From: Saxidomus purpurata
Lineage: Eukaryota; Mollusca; Bivalvia; Venerida; Veneridae
NCBI GenBank assembly: GCA_022818135.1
Contig: JAFMSR010000029.1
Span: 310,001 to 374,000 of the forward strand
DNA length: 64,000 nt
Direction of reading: 5' to 3'
Shown: one piece after another, positions 48,672 through 60,252 of the stretch
Numbering within the stretch: the first letter of the stretch is position 1
Layout: every line of letters starts with the position of its first letter
Program-made: the position numbers and the translations under genes
The notes under the pieces: model-generated
Database searches by the model: none
Seen by the model: only the letters and a program-made list of their open reading frames with translations
Told to the model about the DNA's origin: nothing

Positions 48672-49040
48672 GTAGTTGCTAGGAAAAGTCACTGGTTGCT
48701 AAAGAAATCACTGGTCGACAAAGTTTACCAGCTGCAGTCAACGGTTGATAAAGATGTGACTGGTGGCAAGAGGAGGCCAAAGGTTGCTAAGGAAGTCACT
48801 GGTTGCTAAGGAAACTCATCGGTTGCTAGGGGAATAAATTGTTGCTAAGATAGTCACTGGTTGATAGGGGAAAGCATTGGTTGCCATGGAAAGTCACTGC
48901 TTGCTAAGGAAGACACTGATTGCTAAGGAAGTCACTTGTTGCTAGGGGGAATCACTGGTTCCTACGTAAATCAATGGTTGCTTAGGAAGTCAATTGTTAC
49001 TTAGGAAGACAGTGGTTGCTAAGTAAGTCAATGGTTGCTA
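48672..49040 (+). repeat. Minisatellite, ~19-20 bp unit
   Basis: About 18 diverged copies of 'GGTTGCTAAGGAAGTCACT', with variants such as GGTTGCTAGGGGAA. Ends in a short (TA)n. Confidence 0.85.
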
Positions 49041-49049
49041 TATATATAC

Positions 49050-50180
49050 AGGCAGGTGACCACAAGAGCGTGGTAAAGTTTGACCCAAGATGCATGATTT
49101 AAACAAACTTGGTACAGGAGCACTAGAAAATGCTACATATCAAATATCTTAGCTCTAGGCCTTGTGGGTTTGAATTAGAAGAAGGTTTTCCCTATATTAA
49201 CCACAGGGACAAAATATGAACAATTTTTGTAAAATTGTCTAAATGTTACAAACTAAATATCTAAGCTCTAGATCCTGTGATTTTCCAGAAAAAGATTTTC
49301 AGAGTGTTTCCTACACCAAGTGACCCCCAAGACAGGGTCAGTTTTGATTAAAACTTACTTAGTACAGGTCCACTAGACAAAGACACATACTTAAGATCTA
49401 AGCTCTAGACCTTGTGGGCTTGGAGAAGTAGTTTCTTTTAGTTTTCCTTATATAATTATTATGTAAAACAAGTGACCCCACAGCATGGTCAATGGTTTGA
49501 CCCTGGGGAGAACATTTGATCATACTTGGCAGAAGCCCACTAGACAATGCTACATACAAAATATCTAAGCTATTGAACTTGTGGTTTTGCAGAAGAAGAT
49601 TTTTCTTTATTTAAGTCTACATGAAAACCATTCACACCCTGGGTGTGGTCAGTTAAGACCCCAGGGGCAAGGTTTGAACAGTATTGGTAGAAGTCCACTA
49701 GATATGGGCAAGCTAAATATCTAAGCTCTAGGTATTGTGGTTTCTAAGAAAAAGCCTATGTAAAATCAAGTGACCCATTGGTCGGGTCAGTTTAGACCCG
49801 GGGGTCATTATTTGAACAATCTTGATAGAAGTCTACTAGGCAACGCTACATGCCAAATATCTTAGCTCTGTGCCCTTTCGATTGACCCAAGGGTCATGAT
49901 TTAAGCAATCTTGGTAGAAGTCCACTAGACAATGACACATGTCAAATATCTAAGTTCTGGACCTTCCATGTTTTGAAGAGAAGATTCTTAAAGTTTTTCC
50001 TAATTCAAACTAGAATTCTAATTTGAACAACTTTATTTGAACAATCTTTCATGGAGTTCACCCAAGGAACATTCCTGTGAAGGTTGATTGAAATTGATCC
50101 AACAGCTTTTCACAAGAAGATTTCAACAGACGCCGGATGCCGGACGATGAGCGGTCACGATAGCTCTCCCTAAGCAAACA
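49050..50180 (+). mobile_element. Tandem-unit repeat element with degenerate units
   Basis: 'GGTAGAAGTCCACTAGACAA' and variants start units near 49115, 49360, 49525, 49683, 49820 and 49912, each followed by 'AAATATCTAAGCTCTAG' and, in most, 'GTGACCC'. Spacing varies from about 90 to 165 bp because of internal deletions. The right end has 'GACGCCGGATGCCGGACGAT', again typical of a bivalve repeat family. No coding capacity. Confidence 0.65.
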
Positions 50181-50553
50181 AGTAAGATGTTCATCTCACA
50201 AAGACGACATGAGTAATATATTTTCCGACAGCTTATAATAAAGATCAGACTTAAAAACCATTGGTGTCTCATGTCTGCTTTATGCCCATTAAAGAATTAA
50301 AATTTTAATAAACTTTTCATCCAAGCAAGACAATGTGCAAAACTGACCATGTCAGCCTTGCATCAAAGTGGTCACTCTTCTTAAACATTTCAGGCATTTT
50401 AACATATCTTTAGACAAACGGAACGGCATTTCCTCCAAGCTGCCTAAAACTCTATTACTTTTTCATGGCCTTTCCATTTTTATATGAACCTTTGTAAATA
50501 CTATCAATAGACGTCGGCAAAATTTGAATGATGTTATTGTATCTGCTTAACCA

Positions 50554-50653
50554 CACTGCGGATGAACGACCACCGGATATTGGGGCGAAAGTGAGCACAG
50601 ATAATTAGTTTTCGCGAGGAACGTGTTACAACCGGGGTAAGTTAAAACCCGAT
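50554..50653 (+). repeat. Left TIR of the 2180-bp element
   Basis: 100 bp, 95 identical to the inverse of 52634-52733. Confidence 0.85.
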
Positions 50654-52633
50654 TTTCACTCTGATGCATATGATATTGTGTTTATATGAGTTTTTTCATA
50701 TACGATAATGACTGTCCAATCCGAAAATATTCTCGATGTGCAACATAAATATGTTGAAATGTTGAAAATGTCCAAAACAGATAGCCTGCTCACTCGAAAA
50801 ATCTCGACCGTTTGCAAATTATGCCGTTTTATTTGTTAAATCATTAACATATTAATAATCTGACAAGGGCATATCATTTGCGTAAAGACAAGATAATAAT
50901 GTTCAAAATGTCATCATTTTAGACGAGAGTATAGCAAAGATACGGTTCTCGAAACATTTCAATTACTGTACTGGGTATTGGTTAAACGTGTACTGAGTAT
51001 TGACGGAGTGAGAGAATTACTGTACTGAGTATTGCATCAAGAAATGAGTAAAAAAATTTTTTTTAAAAGAGAAATGTATATATTTGTTATCAGTTGAAGG
51101 TATTGATTCATACAGTGTCTTGTTTTGCACAAGTTTTATTAAACGTTAATATTTCAAACCATAAAAGTGTATAATAAACTGTTTTGTCCGGCGTTTTGAG
51201 TATTAGACACGCATGTAACAATTACATTTTTTTTAAATTTCACCCAATAATTATACAGTACCGCACCAGCAATTTAATAACTCGGACATGAAGTGACTTT
51301 AAATGCTCGCTAGAACTAGTAAACATTTGTCTAAATACGTATAAGTTGTAAGATAAAATGCAGTGTTTTGTTCTAGGTAATAAAAATAGCGGAAGTTTCT
51401 GCCACATCTGCATTGTGTGCGTGTGTGCGTGCGTGCTTGCGTGCGTGCGAGTAACGCAATAAAACAACATTTTTTACGAATTCTCCTAAAGTATCGCTAC
51501 AACATTCATTTTTATCGAAATGTAGATACATATTAAAAATTTTGACCCTATGACCTAGTTTTTTTACCCCAGATAACCCATATTCTAACTCTATCAAGAT
51601 TTTATAACTTTATTTATAATGTCCATTACTTTAATCTCGCGAAAACCAAATACTAAAATGAAATAAATAGATTCAATATACTACTTAAAATTGGTACAAT
51701 AATAACATTTAGTAACAAAATGATTAAAAGAATATCAGTTTTTGTGTTGAAGATTTACCTTTACATCAGGTGATAATAATCCATTCTCAAACAGTTTTAA
51801 AATGATGAATCACACAATTCTTTGAAAAATGATCCGTTAATCCCTACTTTTATCTAAACAATTACGTCAGATTGTTCGGTTTGTACAAAATATCATTATC
51901 CCGTGTTGATATTGTCAAAGCTGAAATGGATCATCCTTCCCTCAGACATCACACGCTTTGTTCGATATATACAAGGGCATTCAACGTGAATATAAGCACG
52001 TTTAAACACATGCCCGTAATGTGAATATTAAGTTTTCCGGGATGTGTAAATTCAAATTAGTTTGTAGAAATAGAATTGATTTTGGATATGCAACATATCA
52101 TACTGTAACTTGAATTGATTTGATCAAAACATTTTAAAATTAATTCAAATAGATACACCAATTAACATAGAATGTTGCATACACAAAGTTTTTCTGGGAT
52201 TTTATTTGGACCAAAGATGATCCATATGTACACTCAAACTAGAATTCATCAAGTGATTTCGACTAACGGTCATGAAGATTCAATGAAAAATGCAACATCT
52301 ATTGCATACACAAGGGTTTTCTATGATTTGATCATATGTATCAATATTTTAGCCCCAAAAGCACGTTTGTTGATAAAATCTTGAACACTTATGTCTGGTA
52401 CTTGCGCAAATAAATTGCTCGATTCAGGTTATTCAAATCTAAGCACATTTGCAAAATAAAACGGTAAACATTACCAACGGTTGAGCTTTTCAAGTGAGCA
52501 GGCGATCTTCTTTTTGATATTTTAACATATTAACCGACATTATTTACAGCTCGGGTACACACTGGACTAAGATAGCCATCGAAGTATCAAAAAACACACA
52601 AAGAAACACTAGATAGTGTGTATTAGATTAAAT

Positions 52634-52733
52634 ATCGGATTTTAACTTACACCAATTGTAACACGTTCCTCGCGAAAACTAATTATCTGTGCTCACTTTC
52701 GCCCCAATATCCGGTGGCCGTTCATCCGCAGTG
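52634..52733 (-). repeat. Right TIR of the 2180-bp element
   Basis: Inverse of 50554-50653; followed directly by the AACCA target copy. Confidence 0.85.
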
Positions 52734-52876
52734 AACCAGTAGCAGGGATTAAGTAAAACGTGGGACAATATGCGAAGACAATGCCAAACTAGACCAATAG
52801 TTTATGTTTTCTGCTGGTTCAATGTCAATGTCGTAGGTTTACTTTCTGCTCTGTGATGGGTCATGTGTTTACCAGG

Positions 52877-52968
52877 CCTGCAAAGGCACAATGACACAAG
52901 GAAAAAAATAATTTCTGGTGGAGAAAGGAAAAGGCCAGGCGTTAACCATACTTGCTGTATTCCAAGTG
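52877..52968 (+). repeat. 92-bp direct repeat, copy 1
   Basis: Aligns without gaps to 53077-53168 at an offset of exactly 200 bp, from 'CCTGCAAAGGCACAATGACA' to 'CAAGTG', with a handful of substitutions. Confidence 0.8.
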
Positions 52969-53076
52969 TCAAAAGGATGAAAATGCATATAATTACAATA
53001 CTACAGGCGCGCAATGCTAGCAAATAGCATGAAATGAAAGCAAATAAGATGTACAATGAAATGAAACAACTAATTA

Positions 53077-53168
53077 CCTGCAAAGGCACAATGACACAAG
53101 GAAATAAATAATTTCTGGTGGAGAAAGAAAAAGGTCAGGCGTAAGCCATACTGACTGTATTTCAAGTG
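53077..53168 (+). repeat. 92-bp direct repeat, copy 2
   Basis: See 52877-52968. Confidence 0.8.
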
Positions 53169-53876
53169 CGCATGCGCCAGATGAAAAACCTGGAATGTCA
53201 AATTCGTTAAGGAGGCCTGTCATGCAAAATTAGTCGTTAGGTAATGAAATGAGATGAATGTTAGTGTGGATGAAGAAAAAATAAATGAGTGGAAAATGAT
53301 GGGATGTAAGGTAAGGTAAAGGGTGTATGGCCTGTATATTACCAAAGCATTTACATCCGATATAAGCGTCTTCTTTTCCTACCTAAACGTTTTATGATTA
53401 CATAAAACCCTTTTTTTCCTTTTTATATTCAATACATTATTTGTTATATCTTTTATAAATAGCGTTATAGTCCCTACAAAAGTCGAACTATCGGTTGTAA
53501 ACTTATTTTATTTGAATCGGTCCCGTTATACATGTAATTATTAATCCAGTGTAGTAACAGTTTGACTAAGATAACAAAATGAACACTGCCCAAACAGAAA
53601 AAGTGTGTATTACAGGTATGTATTATTAACAGAGAAACAATTAAAATAGCCACAGATCGGTAAGTCTACCATTACACCATACATGGATGTATTTCTGTAA
53701 CAAAGAAGATCTACAAAAAATAAAGTAGTAAATTGTGTCCCGGTTCTCAACTCGCAACTATACACGTGTACATTCGTTTGGTTTCTGTCTAGCTACCAAG
53801 TCACATCCTTGCACAGCCATAGTTAAGCCTAGCACTTTACGCTTTATATCAAGATTTGCTGTTTTACATGTTCAAC
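53169..53876. other. Non-coding stretch
   Basis: Nothing recognisable before the LINE fragment begins. Confidence 0.4.
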
Positions 53877-54420
53877 ATAACTATCAATTTCGACCAAGGA
53901 TTCATGAAAGGAAGATACATGTACATTGGCGAGAATATCAGGCAACTTTTTGAAACACTAGAATTTCTTGAAAAAAAAAACAATCTTCGAGGAATTCTAT
54001 TTTTTGCTGACTATGAAAAAGCTTTTGATAGCTTGAAATACAGTTACATCTGTCAATGTTTGCAACATTTTGACTTTGGGGAATTGCTCATAAATTGGAT
54101 TAAACATTTTTATACATATATAAACAGTATTATGATAAACAATGGTCATATGTCAGAATGTTTTCAAGTAAAACGAGGTGTTAGACAAGGATGTCCGTTA
54201 TCAACGCCAATTTTCATTATTTGTATGAAATTACTTGCGAGAAAACTAAAAAATGACAACCAGATCAAAGGAATAATGGTTAAAATATTGAAATAAAACA
54301 AAGCTTATTCGCAAACAATGCCACATACTTAAATAATGGTAGCATGGATTCCTTTGAGCGATTAATTAATGTAATAACTGAATTCAGTGGAATTTCTGTC
54401 TCTATCTTAACACATCTTAA
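53877..54420 (+). pseudogene. LINE RT fragment with mutated palm C box
   Basis: The frame 53856-54296 shows 'FADYEKAFDSLKY' (palm A Asp kept) and 'GVRQGCPLSTPIFIICM'. The next block, in another frame after 54296, reads 'LFANNATYLNNGS' at about 54306-54345, where the first LINE has LFADDATY. Both catalytic Asp codons are now AAC/AAT, so the RT would be inactive even without the frame breaks. Confidence 0.75.
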
Positions 54421-55414
54421 TGCATTGTACTCACGGCTGGTACACTAAAAAACAAAAGAATACATTACGCGGACGAAAAAAAATTCATTTGGACGTCAGA
54501 ACAAGCAAACACCTTAGGAATAATATTTCATACCGATAAGAAACTAACACATACATTAAACCCAGAGCCAAAACTAGTACAATTTAAAAACTGCTTAAAA
54601 CAATGGCAACATCGAAAGCTTGCAGTCATGGGTAAAGTCACAGTTATTAAACGTTTGCACCCCAAACGTGTATATCCGTTTACAGTGTTGCCAAACCCAC
54701 CAGAATCTGTCTTCAAAGATATTAATAAAGCAATATATAACTTCATATGGGACAGTAAACCAGACAAAATAAAACGAAATATCATAACAAATAATCACGA
54801 AAACGGAGGTTTAAAACTTACTGATATAGAAAGTTTCATATGCTCAATTAAACCATCTTGGGTTAACGGTTAATCTCAAATCAAAACAAAGGTCAATGGA
54901 AATGTTTTATAGTAATATCCTACAAGAATATGGAAATGAGCTATTATTTGAATGTAACTTGAAAGTTAAAGATGTTGAAAAATTAAGCAAAGGAAATGCA
55001 TTTCTGAAAGACATTCTAACATCCTGGCTAAAAATAAATGCAGAGTATACTAAAGAAAAACAACTTACAAATCATAATAATCTGGAACAATTCGGGAATA
55101 AAAATACTAGTGAAATTGGTTTTCTGGAAAGAATGGTACGATAAAGGCATAACATATATAAAAGATCTCTTTGACTTTAGATCTAAAACTTACTATACGT
55201 TTAATAACATTAAAGCGACTGCACTCCAGATGACCCCCAAAATAAATAACTTCGCTTTCGCCCTTAAACATTATCCTTTGTGTATTTAAAGTCTAATAAT
55301 GGTCAAAACGAATTGTTTTTAAGAAATAAAAGCTTTTGTTGTTGTTTTTTATCTTCCCGGAGAATGGGTTTCCCGTTTAAAAATAGCGGGGATTCCGTCA
55401 TGCGGGCAGTTTGA

Positions 55415-55432
55415 AACGATCACGTGATCGTT
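55415..55432. promoter_or_regulatory. 18-bp perfect palindrome with CACGTG E-box
   Basis: 'AACGATCACGTGATCGTT' is its own reverse complement and centres on the E-box CACGTG. It lies 24 bp upstream of an ATG inside the TTAA element, a position that fits a promoter or binding site. Function is inference. Confidence 0.4.
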
Positions 55433-55456
55433 GTATTTAGATGTAAACAAAACAAA

Positions 55457-55489
55457 ATGGCAGAGTCTTCAGCATCGAATATTGAAGAG
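55457..55489 (+). pseudogene. First-exon remnant (MAESSASNIEE) inside the TTAA element
   Basis: ATG in an AAA-rich context opens 11 codons, 'MAESSASNIEE', ending at a strong donor (GAG, then GTAAGT). No following exon is present in the element. Read as the leftover first exon of a transposase or captured host gene in a deletion derivative. Confidence 0.4.
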
Positions 55490-56519
55490 GTAAGTGTATA
55501 GGCTGTATCATCGATTAAATCGACGTATGATGTATGAAAAATGTTGTAACTTTTGTGAAATGTTTAAATGACGTTAATCTCTGCATGTGCAAACGGTCAT
55601 GCGCGATGTCACGTGATGACTCCACAATATCATGTGACGATTCAGATAAAAATAAACATGATATTTTTAAAATTCGCGATAGAAAATATGTCAAAAACAG
55701 TATTTTTTTCGGCGTTTCTTTAGCTATAAAATATGTCAGTGGTCAGATTTCAATGCCCCACATACACATGTAACACTGATTTTCTTGAAATTTGAATTTT
55801 TTTTTTTAAGTCATTTGGCCATCTGGAGTGCAGTCGCTTTAAAAATGCATATACGATACAGGATCGAGACTTCCTAAAATACAATTCCTTATTAAATTCA
55901 ATACCAAAGGAATATAAGTAGGGATTAGATAAAAAAAAATATTGACAAGATAAAGGCAACAAAAATTAGTTGAAAAAATTCTTAGCATAACGAAAATGAA
56001 TCAAATTTGTTATAAAACATTAATTAAAAATAGAAAGCATGAGCAAGTAACAGCAGAAACTAAATGGATTCAATCTTATAATAATATGGACTTAACCTGG
56101 AAAAGAATATATAACACGATCTACCTAACACCTAACGATGTTACTCTTAGAAATTTTCAATAGAACATCTATTCTGGGACTGTCAAACTGTTCAAAGAAT
56201 TTGGGGAGAACTTAGCCAATGTCTGAATACAAAAAAGTATTTATTATACATTCACTCTAAAAGAAATATGTTTTGGTATCGTAGATTACTGTTTGACAAA
56301 TAAAATATCAGTACTTCATTTTGTAATTGTATTAAGCAAATTTTTCATCTTCAAAATGAAGTTAGAAAACATAAAACCAACCACTGAAATGTTCAAATGT
56401 CATTTAAAAGCGAGAATAAGGACAGAAAGAGAAATAGCTATAATTAAGAAATTATTATTAAGAAATTAAGAATTAAGAAATTATTATAGGCACATTAGCG
56501 ACGGGAAATGCTTCAATTT

Positions 56520-56600
56520 CGATAAAGCACTCAAAGACACAGATTATTTCGATTCTTATAAGCCGAATTTTTGAAAACTATTGTAACTACTACGGACCTT
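56520..56600 (+). repeat. Dispersed ~80-bp repeat, copy 2
   Basis: Same family as 559-638, in the same orientation. Confidence 0.5.
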
Positions 56601-56694
56601 TTTTGTTGTCCTGACACATACGCTGTGCATTACTTTAGGCACATGACCTTTTTCCTTTCTTTTTTGTTTCGTTTTTTTTCATGAAAACATATAT

Positions 56695-57060
56695 TTGCAC
56701 ATATATACATTTTATATTCCTTCGATAAAAATGTATTTCGTATATAAGGTAAATGCTAGAACACCTAAAGATGGTACTTGTGAATGCATGTTGTGTATAT
56801 GTATGATAAATGTGAATAAACGGGGTAACCCATTTTGGGCCTCAAAACAAAAGCGACCATACAATAAGACCAATTTACCGGTAAAATTCAATGAGAATCT
56901 GATGAAAAAGGTTTATGCTAGTCTTTCGAACTTATTATTGGACCACCCTGCCATAAAATGGTACCAACAAACAAAAATCAACCCACTTGTATTAGATTTA
57001 ACATTTTTGCCCGTCAAATGTGTAACCTACGGTCAGAGATTATCCTCAGCTTACACTTAA
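56695..57060 (+). other. Unrecognised 121-codon ORF
   Basis: Cys-rich segment 'CECMLCICMIN' near residue 33, followed by a basic stretch 'FWASKQKRPYNKTN'. No domain or splice context is recognised. Length is above most chance ORFs here, but the AT-rich setting makes chance plausible. Confidence 0.2.
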
Positions 57061-59984
57061 AAATATATTATGATACATCTACAGCCCACTCTTTGAAGGG
57101 GGTACACTATTTTTAAGATTACATACTTTTTTTAGTTCGTAATTTACAATGTATATGTCAACTGAACAAAACCTTTGGAGTAATAAATATTAACGTACCG
57201 GTTTAACAAGTTTCTGAAAAACATGTCAAGGTTTAGCTTCCAGCTAACATTACTTTTAATTTTGCTATAAATTCAACAACCAAAAAATGAGTGGTACCAT
57301 AAGAGTTATGTGCAAGTCAAGGGTGCATAACCACTTGTCATAACCTTGAATGTCAGTTTCAAGTAATTATTTAACTTGCATTGCAATAAAAAGTTCACCA
57401 TATAGTGTGCATTGATTCGTGTCGAAACGAAACACATAAAGTACACATTTTAAAATTACAGCAAAAATGAAAATTTGATGTGATAACCATTATAGTAAAT
57501 TATAATATTTCTTTTTAATTGACTTCTTTGAAGCTATAAATGTTGTTCAGACTATACAATATATAAGCTAAATTTTTAAATGTGCGTGACTTTCGTTACG
57601 ATTTAATTTTTGTTTGTTTCCGAACTTTAAGATTTGCCATTTCGATTTGAGAATTATTACGTTTAATACATGTTTCATCTTAAAATGAGGTTGAGGTTAT
57701 AACCGTTTCATATTGGTTAACAATTTGCATATTATGTCGTGACAAGATACAATTTGGCGGTGTAACGACCGCAACTGATGCTAACAGTTGTTTGTAATCT
57801 TTTAGAATATTGATTTTTACTCATCAAGTTAAGTTTTTCAAAGTTTCATATATAAATCTGCATCTGTTATTAATTTGCAAATTCAGAATTTTGAAAATTC
57901 CGGAAACGTATTTTGCTTTACAAGTATCACTTGCGAGGGATTTTTTTTAATAATGTGGTTTTCTGTACTTTATGTTACGAGTACCAAAAAAGCAGGTGTT
58001 CAATACATCAGGAACGGAATGGTACCAAATTCATTTCTAGCATCATGGTAAAACTTTGGTAGCAGTACGGTTGTCGTTATTGTCAGAATATTATCAATAA
58101 AAACGTGTGTGTTGCGTTTTTCATTAAGTATTTTAATGTAAGATGTAGTGCATCGCTTCAAATTGGCGTTAATTATGGTGTATATCTTTTTTATTTACAA
58201 TGCATTAACGAAATAATTTGCATAATACAAATTACCAGCCCCTGCTGTGTTTTCTCAGTTAAGCGTTTTTCTTGCAATAATTTGGCGTTTCCCATACCAT
58301 ATAAAATTGACTTTTATTTCTTCTAATTCAAATACAAATTGACACCCTTTCAATCGCTTCGAACTTGATTGCTAGTAATACGTATGTGTTGTGCAATAAT
58401 ACGTTGCCCTGTAACGTTAAATAACTTGAAAACAACTTTTTATGTTAGTAATTTTATCATGCCAAAAGTCATCTTCGTTTATGTTATGACCATGGCAAAT
58501 GCCTAGTGCATTAAATATGACTTTGTTCTGCTAATTTCTCGGAATTTTGGAGAATCGTTTCTAGGCTTGCCAGTAATTATTCCTGTTGATTTTTGGTCGT
58601 TAGTTTTGGCCCCTAAAAACAAAAATAATATCAAACAGGGAATGCCACATACCAAAAACGCAGCCTCCCCAAAACGAGCCCCATAGCACCCAGAAGTGCA
58701 CACCACCCTAATGCTTTTTCAGACAATTTTAAAGTATCGAGTATAAATTGTAAGTCTTGTTTGATTCTAGTAAATAGTTGCATGTCGTCAGAAGGCTAGT
58801 TGAATTTGGCCGATTTGGATACAGCACTCGCATTTTAATGAGTGCCATATTTTTTTGACCAGGTTTGGCTGTTCTATTTGTACCCTCTATGGATGATTAT
58901 AAGAGTCCCCGAATATATTTATTTAATTTTGTAACGGCCTTTAACGTATCCTTTTTGATCGGGATAAATAAGGTATTTTAAACCTGTCTTCATTTTGTTC
59001 GATAATGCTTTCATTTTTTTTTCGGCTTCGTTAAGGAGTGAAGGAGTGGAATGTTCCTTCTTTAAATTTTTGTAAGCTGCACTATCGATCTAATTGCTTA
59101 TATATTTAGACGTTCAAATAGTCTATTCAGGATTCTTATTTATTTCCCGCACTAGTATTTCTTATTTTCGATCTGAATCGCCTACGCCATATGTCATTGA
59201 TATAAAACATGATATTAATCTATATATTTGCAATATTACATATAATTTATTTTACTTCGTTTGTACTTCATTTACTGTAGATCTTTGTATATTGTAATTT
59301 CTGTAACTTCTATATTTAAATTTGTGTTTACTAGCATACAAATTATAATCAAATTCCTTTCTTTGCAAAGAAAAACAAGACCGATTTTTTTCTGATCAGT
59401 AAACAATTTAAACGGTTTTAATCCGATTAGCATACATCGCAGCTCATTTTACCGTGCCCGTCACATCGAAGTGCACAGTACGGGAGCAACACATCTCAAA
59501 GCAAATGTAAACGAAGGAGGAATCTTAGAAAACTGTCGTAAATAAAAAGATATAAGTAAGATTCATAATGACCACCAAAAAACTCCTGACACGTTTATGT
59601 CATTTTGAGATATTCATTCACTACAACGAAACTCACAGTATCGTCCGGTATTGGAAATTAATTACCATGAAAACGATGTTTTAGAATCTTGAACAAATAA
59701 TTTGTTAATTGTAGAAAATATAGCTCTGTATATTCTGTATAACAAACGTTGACTAAATACGTATAACACACATTCAATATCAATTTAACAGTATAAAGCA
59801 AAATTTTAGAAGGCATCAATATTACCATTTGCACAGGAGTCCTGATTTAATGCATGGACTGATTATCACACTTTAAAAAATCACATCTTATTTACTGTTC
59901 TACTTGATCTTAAACAAAAAAGCAAAAAATCAAAGAACACCGGAAATACATCAGGCATGTAATGATGAACCCAACGCAAAGTTT

Positions 59985-60252
59985 ACAGACTACTTTCTTA
60001 TTTTTACTGACGGCTCTTAAGACAATTAAAATACAAGTTCTGCAATGGTGAACGATATATAAAGGAAGAAAATGAGATTGCCAAATTGTTCGTCTATATT
60101 TACAGCAGAAGCAAAACATAATTTATTAGCGCTTGGTTTAATTTCAGCCTGTGATATTAAAAACAAATTTATCATTTTCGTAGATTCCTCATTGTTCTAC
60201 AATCGATGAAGCAGTCTAATCCAGAAACTCATCCAGATATTCTTCTTTAACA
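59985..60252 (+). pseudogene. LINE RNase H domain relic (I-type)
   Basis: One frame carries 'FTDGS' (about 60002-60016), 'LPNCSSIFTAEAK' (about 60078-60116) and 'FIIFVDSS' (about 60169-60192). These are the three acidic blocks (Asp, Glu, Asp) of the RNase H domain found in I-clade-like non-LTR elements. Three in-frame stops and no adjoining RT show it is dead and fragmentary. A Ty3-type RNase H is less likely because of the TDGS/TAEA wording. Confidence 0.6.

Larger units (their letters stand above)
50554..52733. mobile_element. Non-autonomous DNA transposon, 100-bp TIRs, 5-bp TSD, CAC ends
   Basis: 50554-50653 is the inverse of 52634-52733 with 5 mismatches in 100 bp. The termini are CACTGCGGATGAACG at one end and the inverse at the other. 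AACCA directly flanks both ends (50549-50553 and 52734-52738), a 5-bp target duplication. Inside, 'GTACTGAGTATTG' or a variant occurs at 50968, 50990 and 51022, and a (GTGC)n run at 51414-51451. No transposase-like ORF exists in the 2180 bp. CAC ends with 5-bp TSDs fit Transib/RAG-like elements, though the heptamer is CACTGCG rather than the usual CACWRTG. That assignment is inference. Confidence 0.8.
55214..55838. mobile_element. 625-bp TTAA-flanked MITE nested in the LINE
   Basis: 'AGCGACTGCACTCCAGATG' at 55214-55232 is exactly inverted at 55820-55838, and the repeat extends to 21 of 22 bp. TTAA flanks both ends (55210-55213 and 55839-55842). TTAA target use is typical of piggyBac, Kolobok and a few other superfamilies. 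The usual piggyBac CCC/CCY end is not present, so the superfamily stays open. Inside is a short ATG exon with a splice donor (55457-55489), suggesting descent from a coding element. Confidence 0.8.
53877..56469 (+). mobile_element. 5'-truncated L1/Tx1-like LINE, interrupted by a TTAA element
   Basis: Similarity to the LINE at 12172 begins within RT ('DQGFMKGRYMYIGENIRQLF') and runs to the ORF2 stop near 56467, excluding 55214-55838, which is a separate inserted element. ORF1, endonuclease and the first RT blocks are absent. The coding remains are broken many times, far more than in the first LINE, so this is an older copy. Confidence 0.8.
54421..56469 (+). pseudogene. LINE ORF2 C-terminal region, split by insertion
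   Basis: 54628-54873 encodes 'KRVYPFTVLPNPPES' and 'YNFIWDSKPDKIKRN', matching 16844-17060. 54896-55210 continues to 'DLFDFRSKTYY'. After the 625-bp insertion, 'DFLKYNSLLNSIPKEY' (about 55867-55920), 'DLTWKRIYNTI' and 'VTLRNFQ' follow. Then the sequence jumps to 'EHLFWDCQTVQRIW' (about 56162): the first Cys pair of the Zn knuckle is deleted. The final block ends at a stop near 56467. Confidence 0.75.
56470..59984. other. Long non-coding stretch
   Basis: Contains the dispersed repeat copy at 56520-56600 and an unrecognised 121-codon ORF (56695-57060). Other ORFs (58105-58326, 58503-58706, 59094-59297) have no content I can support. Confidence 0.45.

Noticed and set aside
50554..52733. ORFs within the 2180-bp element as a transposase
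   Set aside because: The longest (51240-51470 and 51373-51597, minus) include the GTGC microsatellite and lack any DDE or zinc-binding motif.
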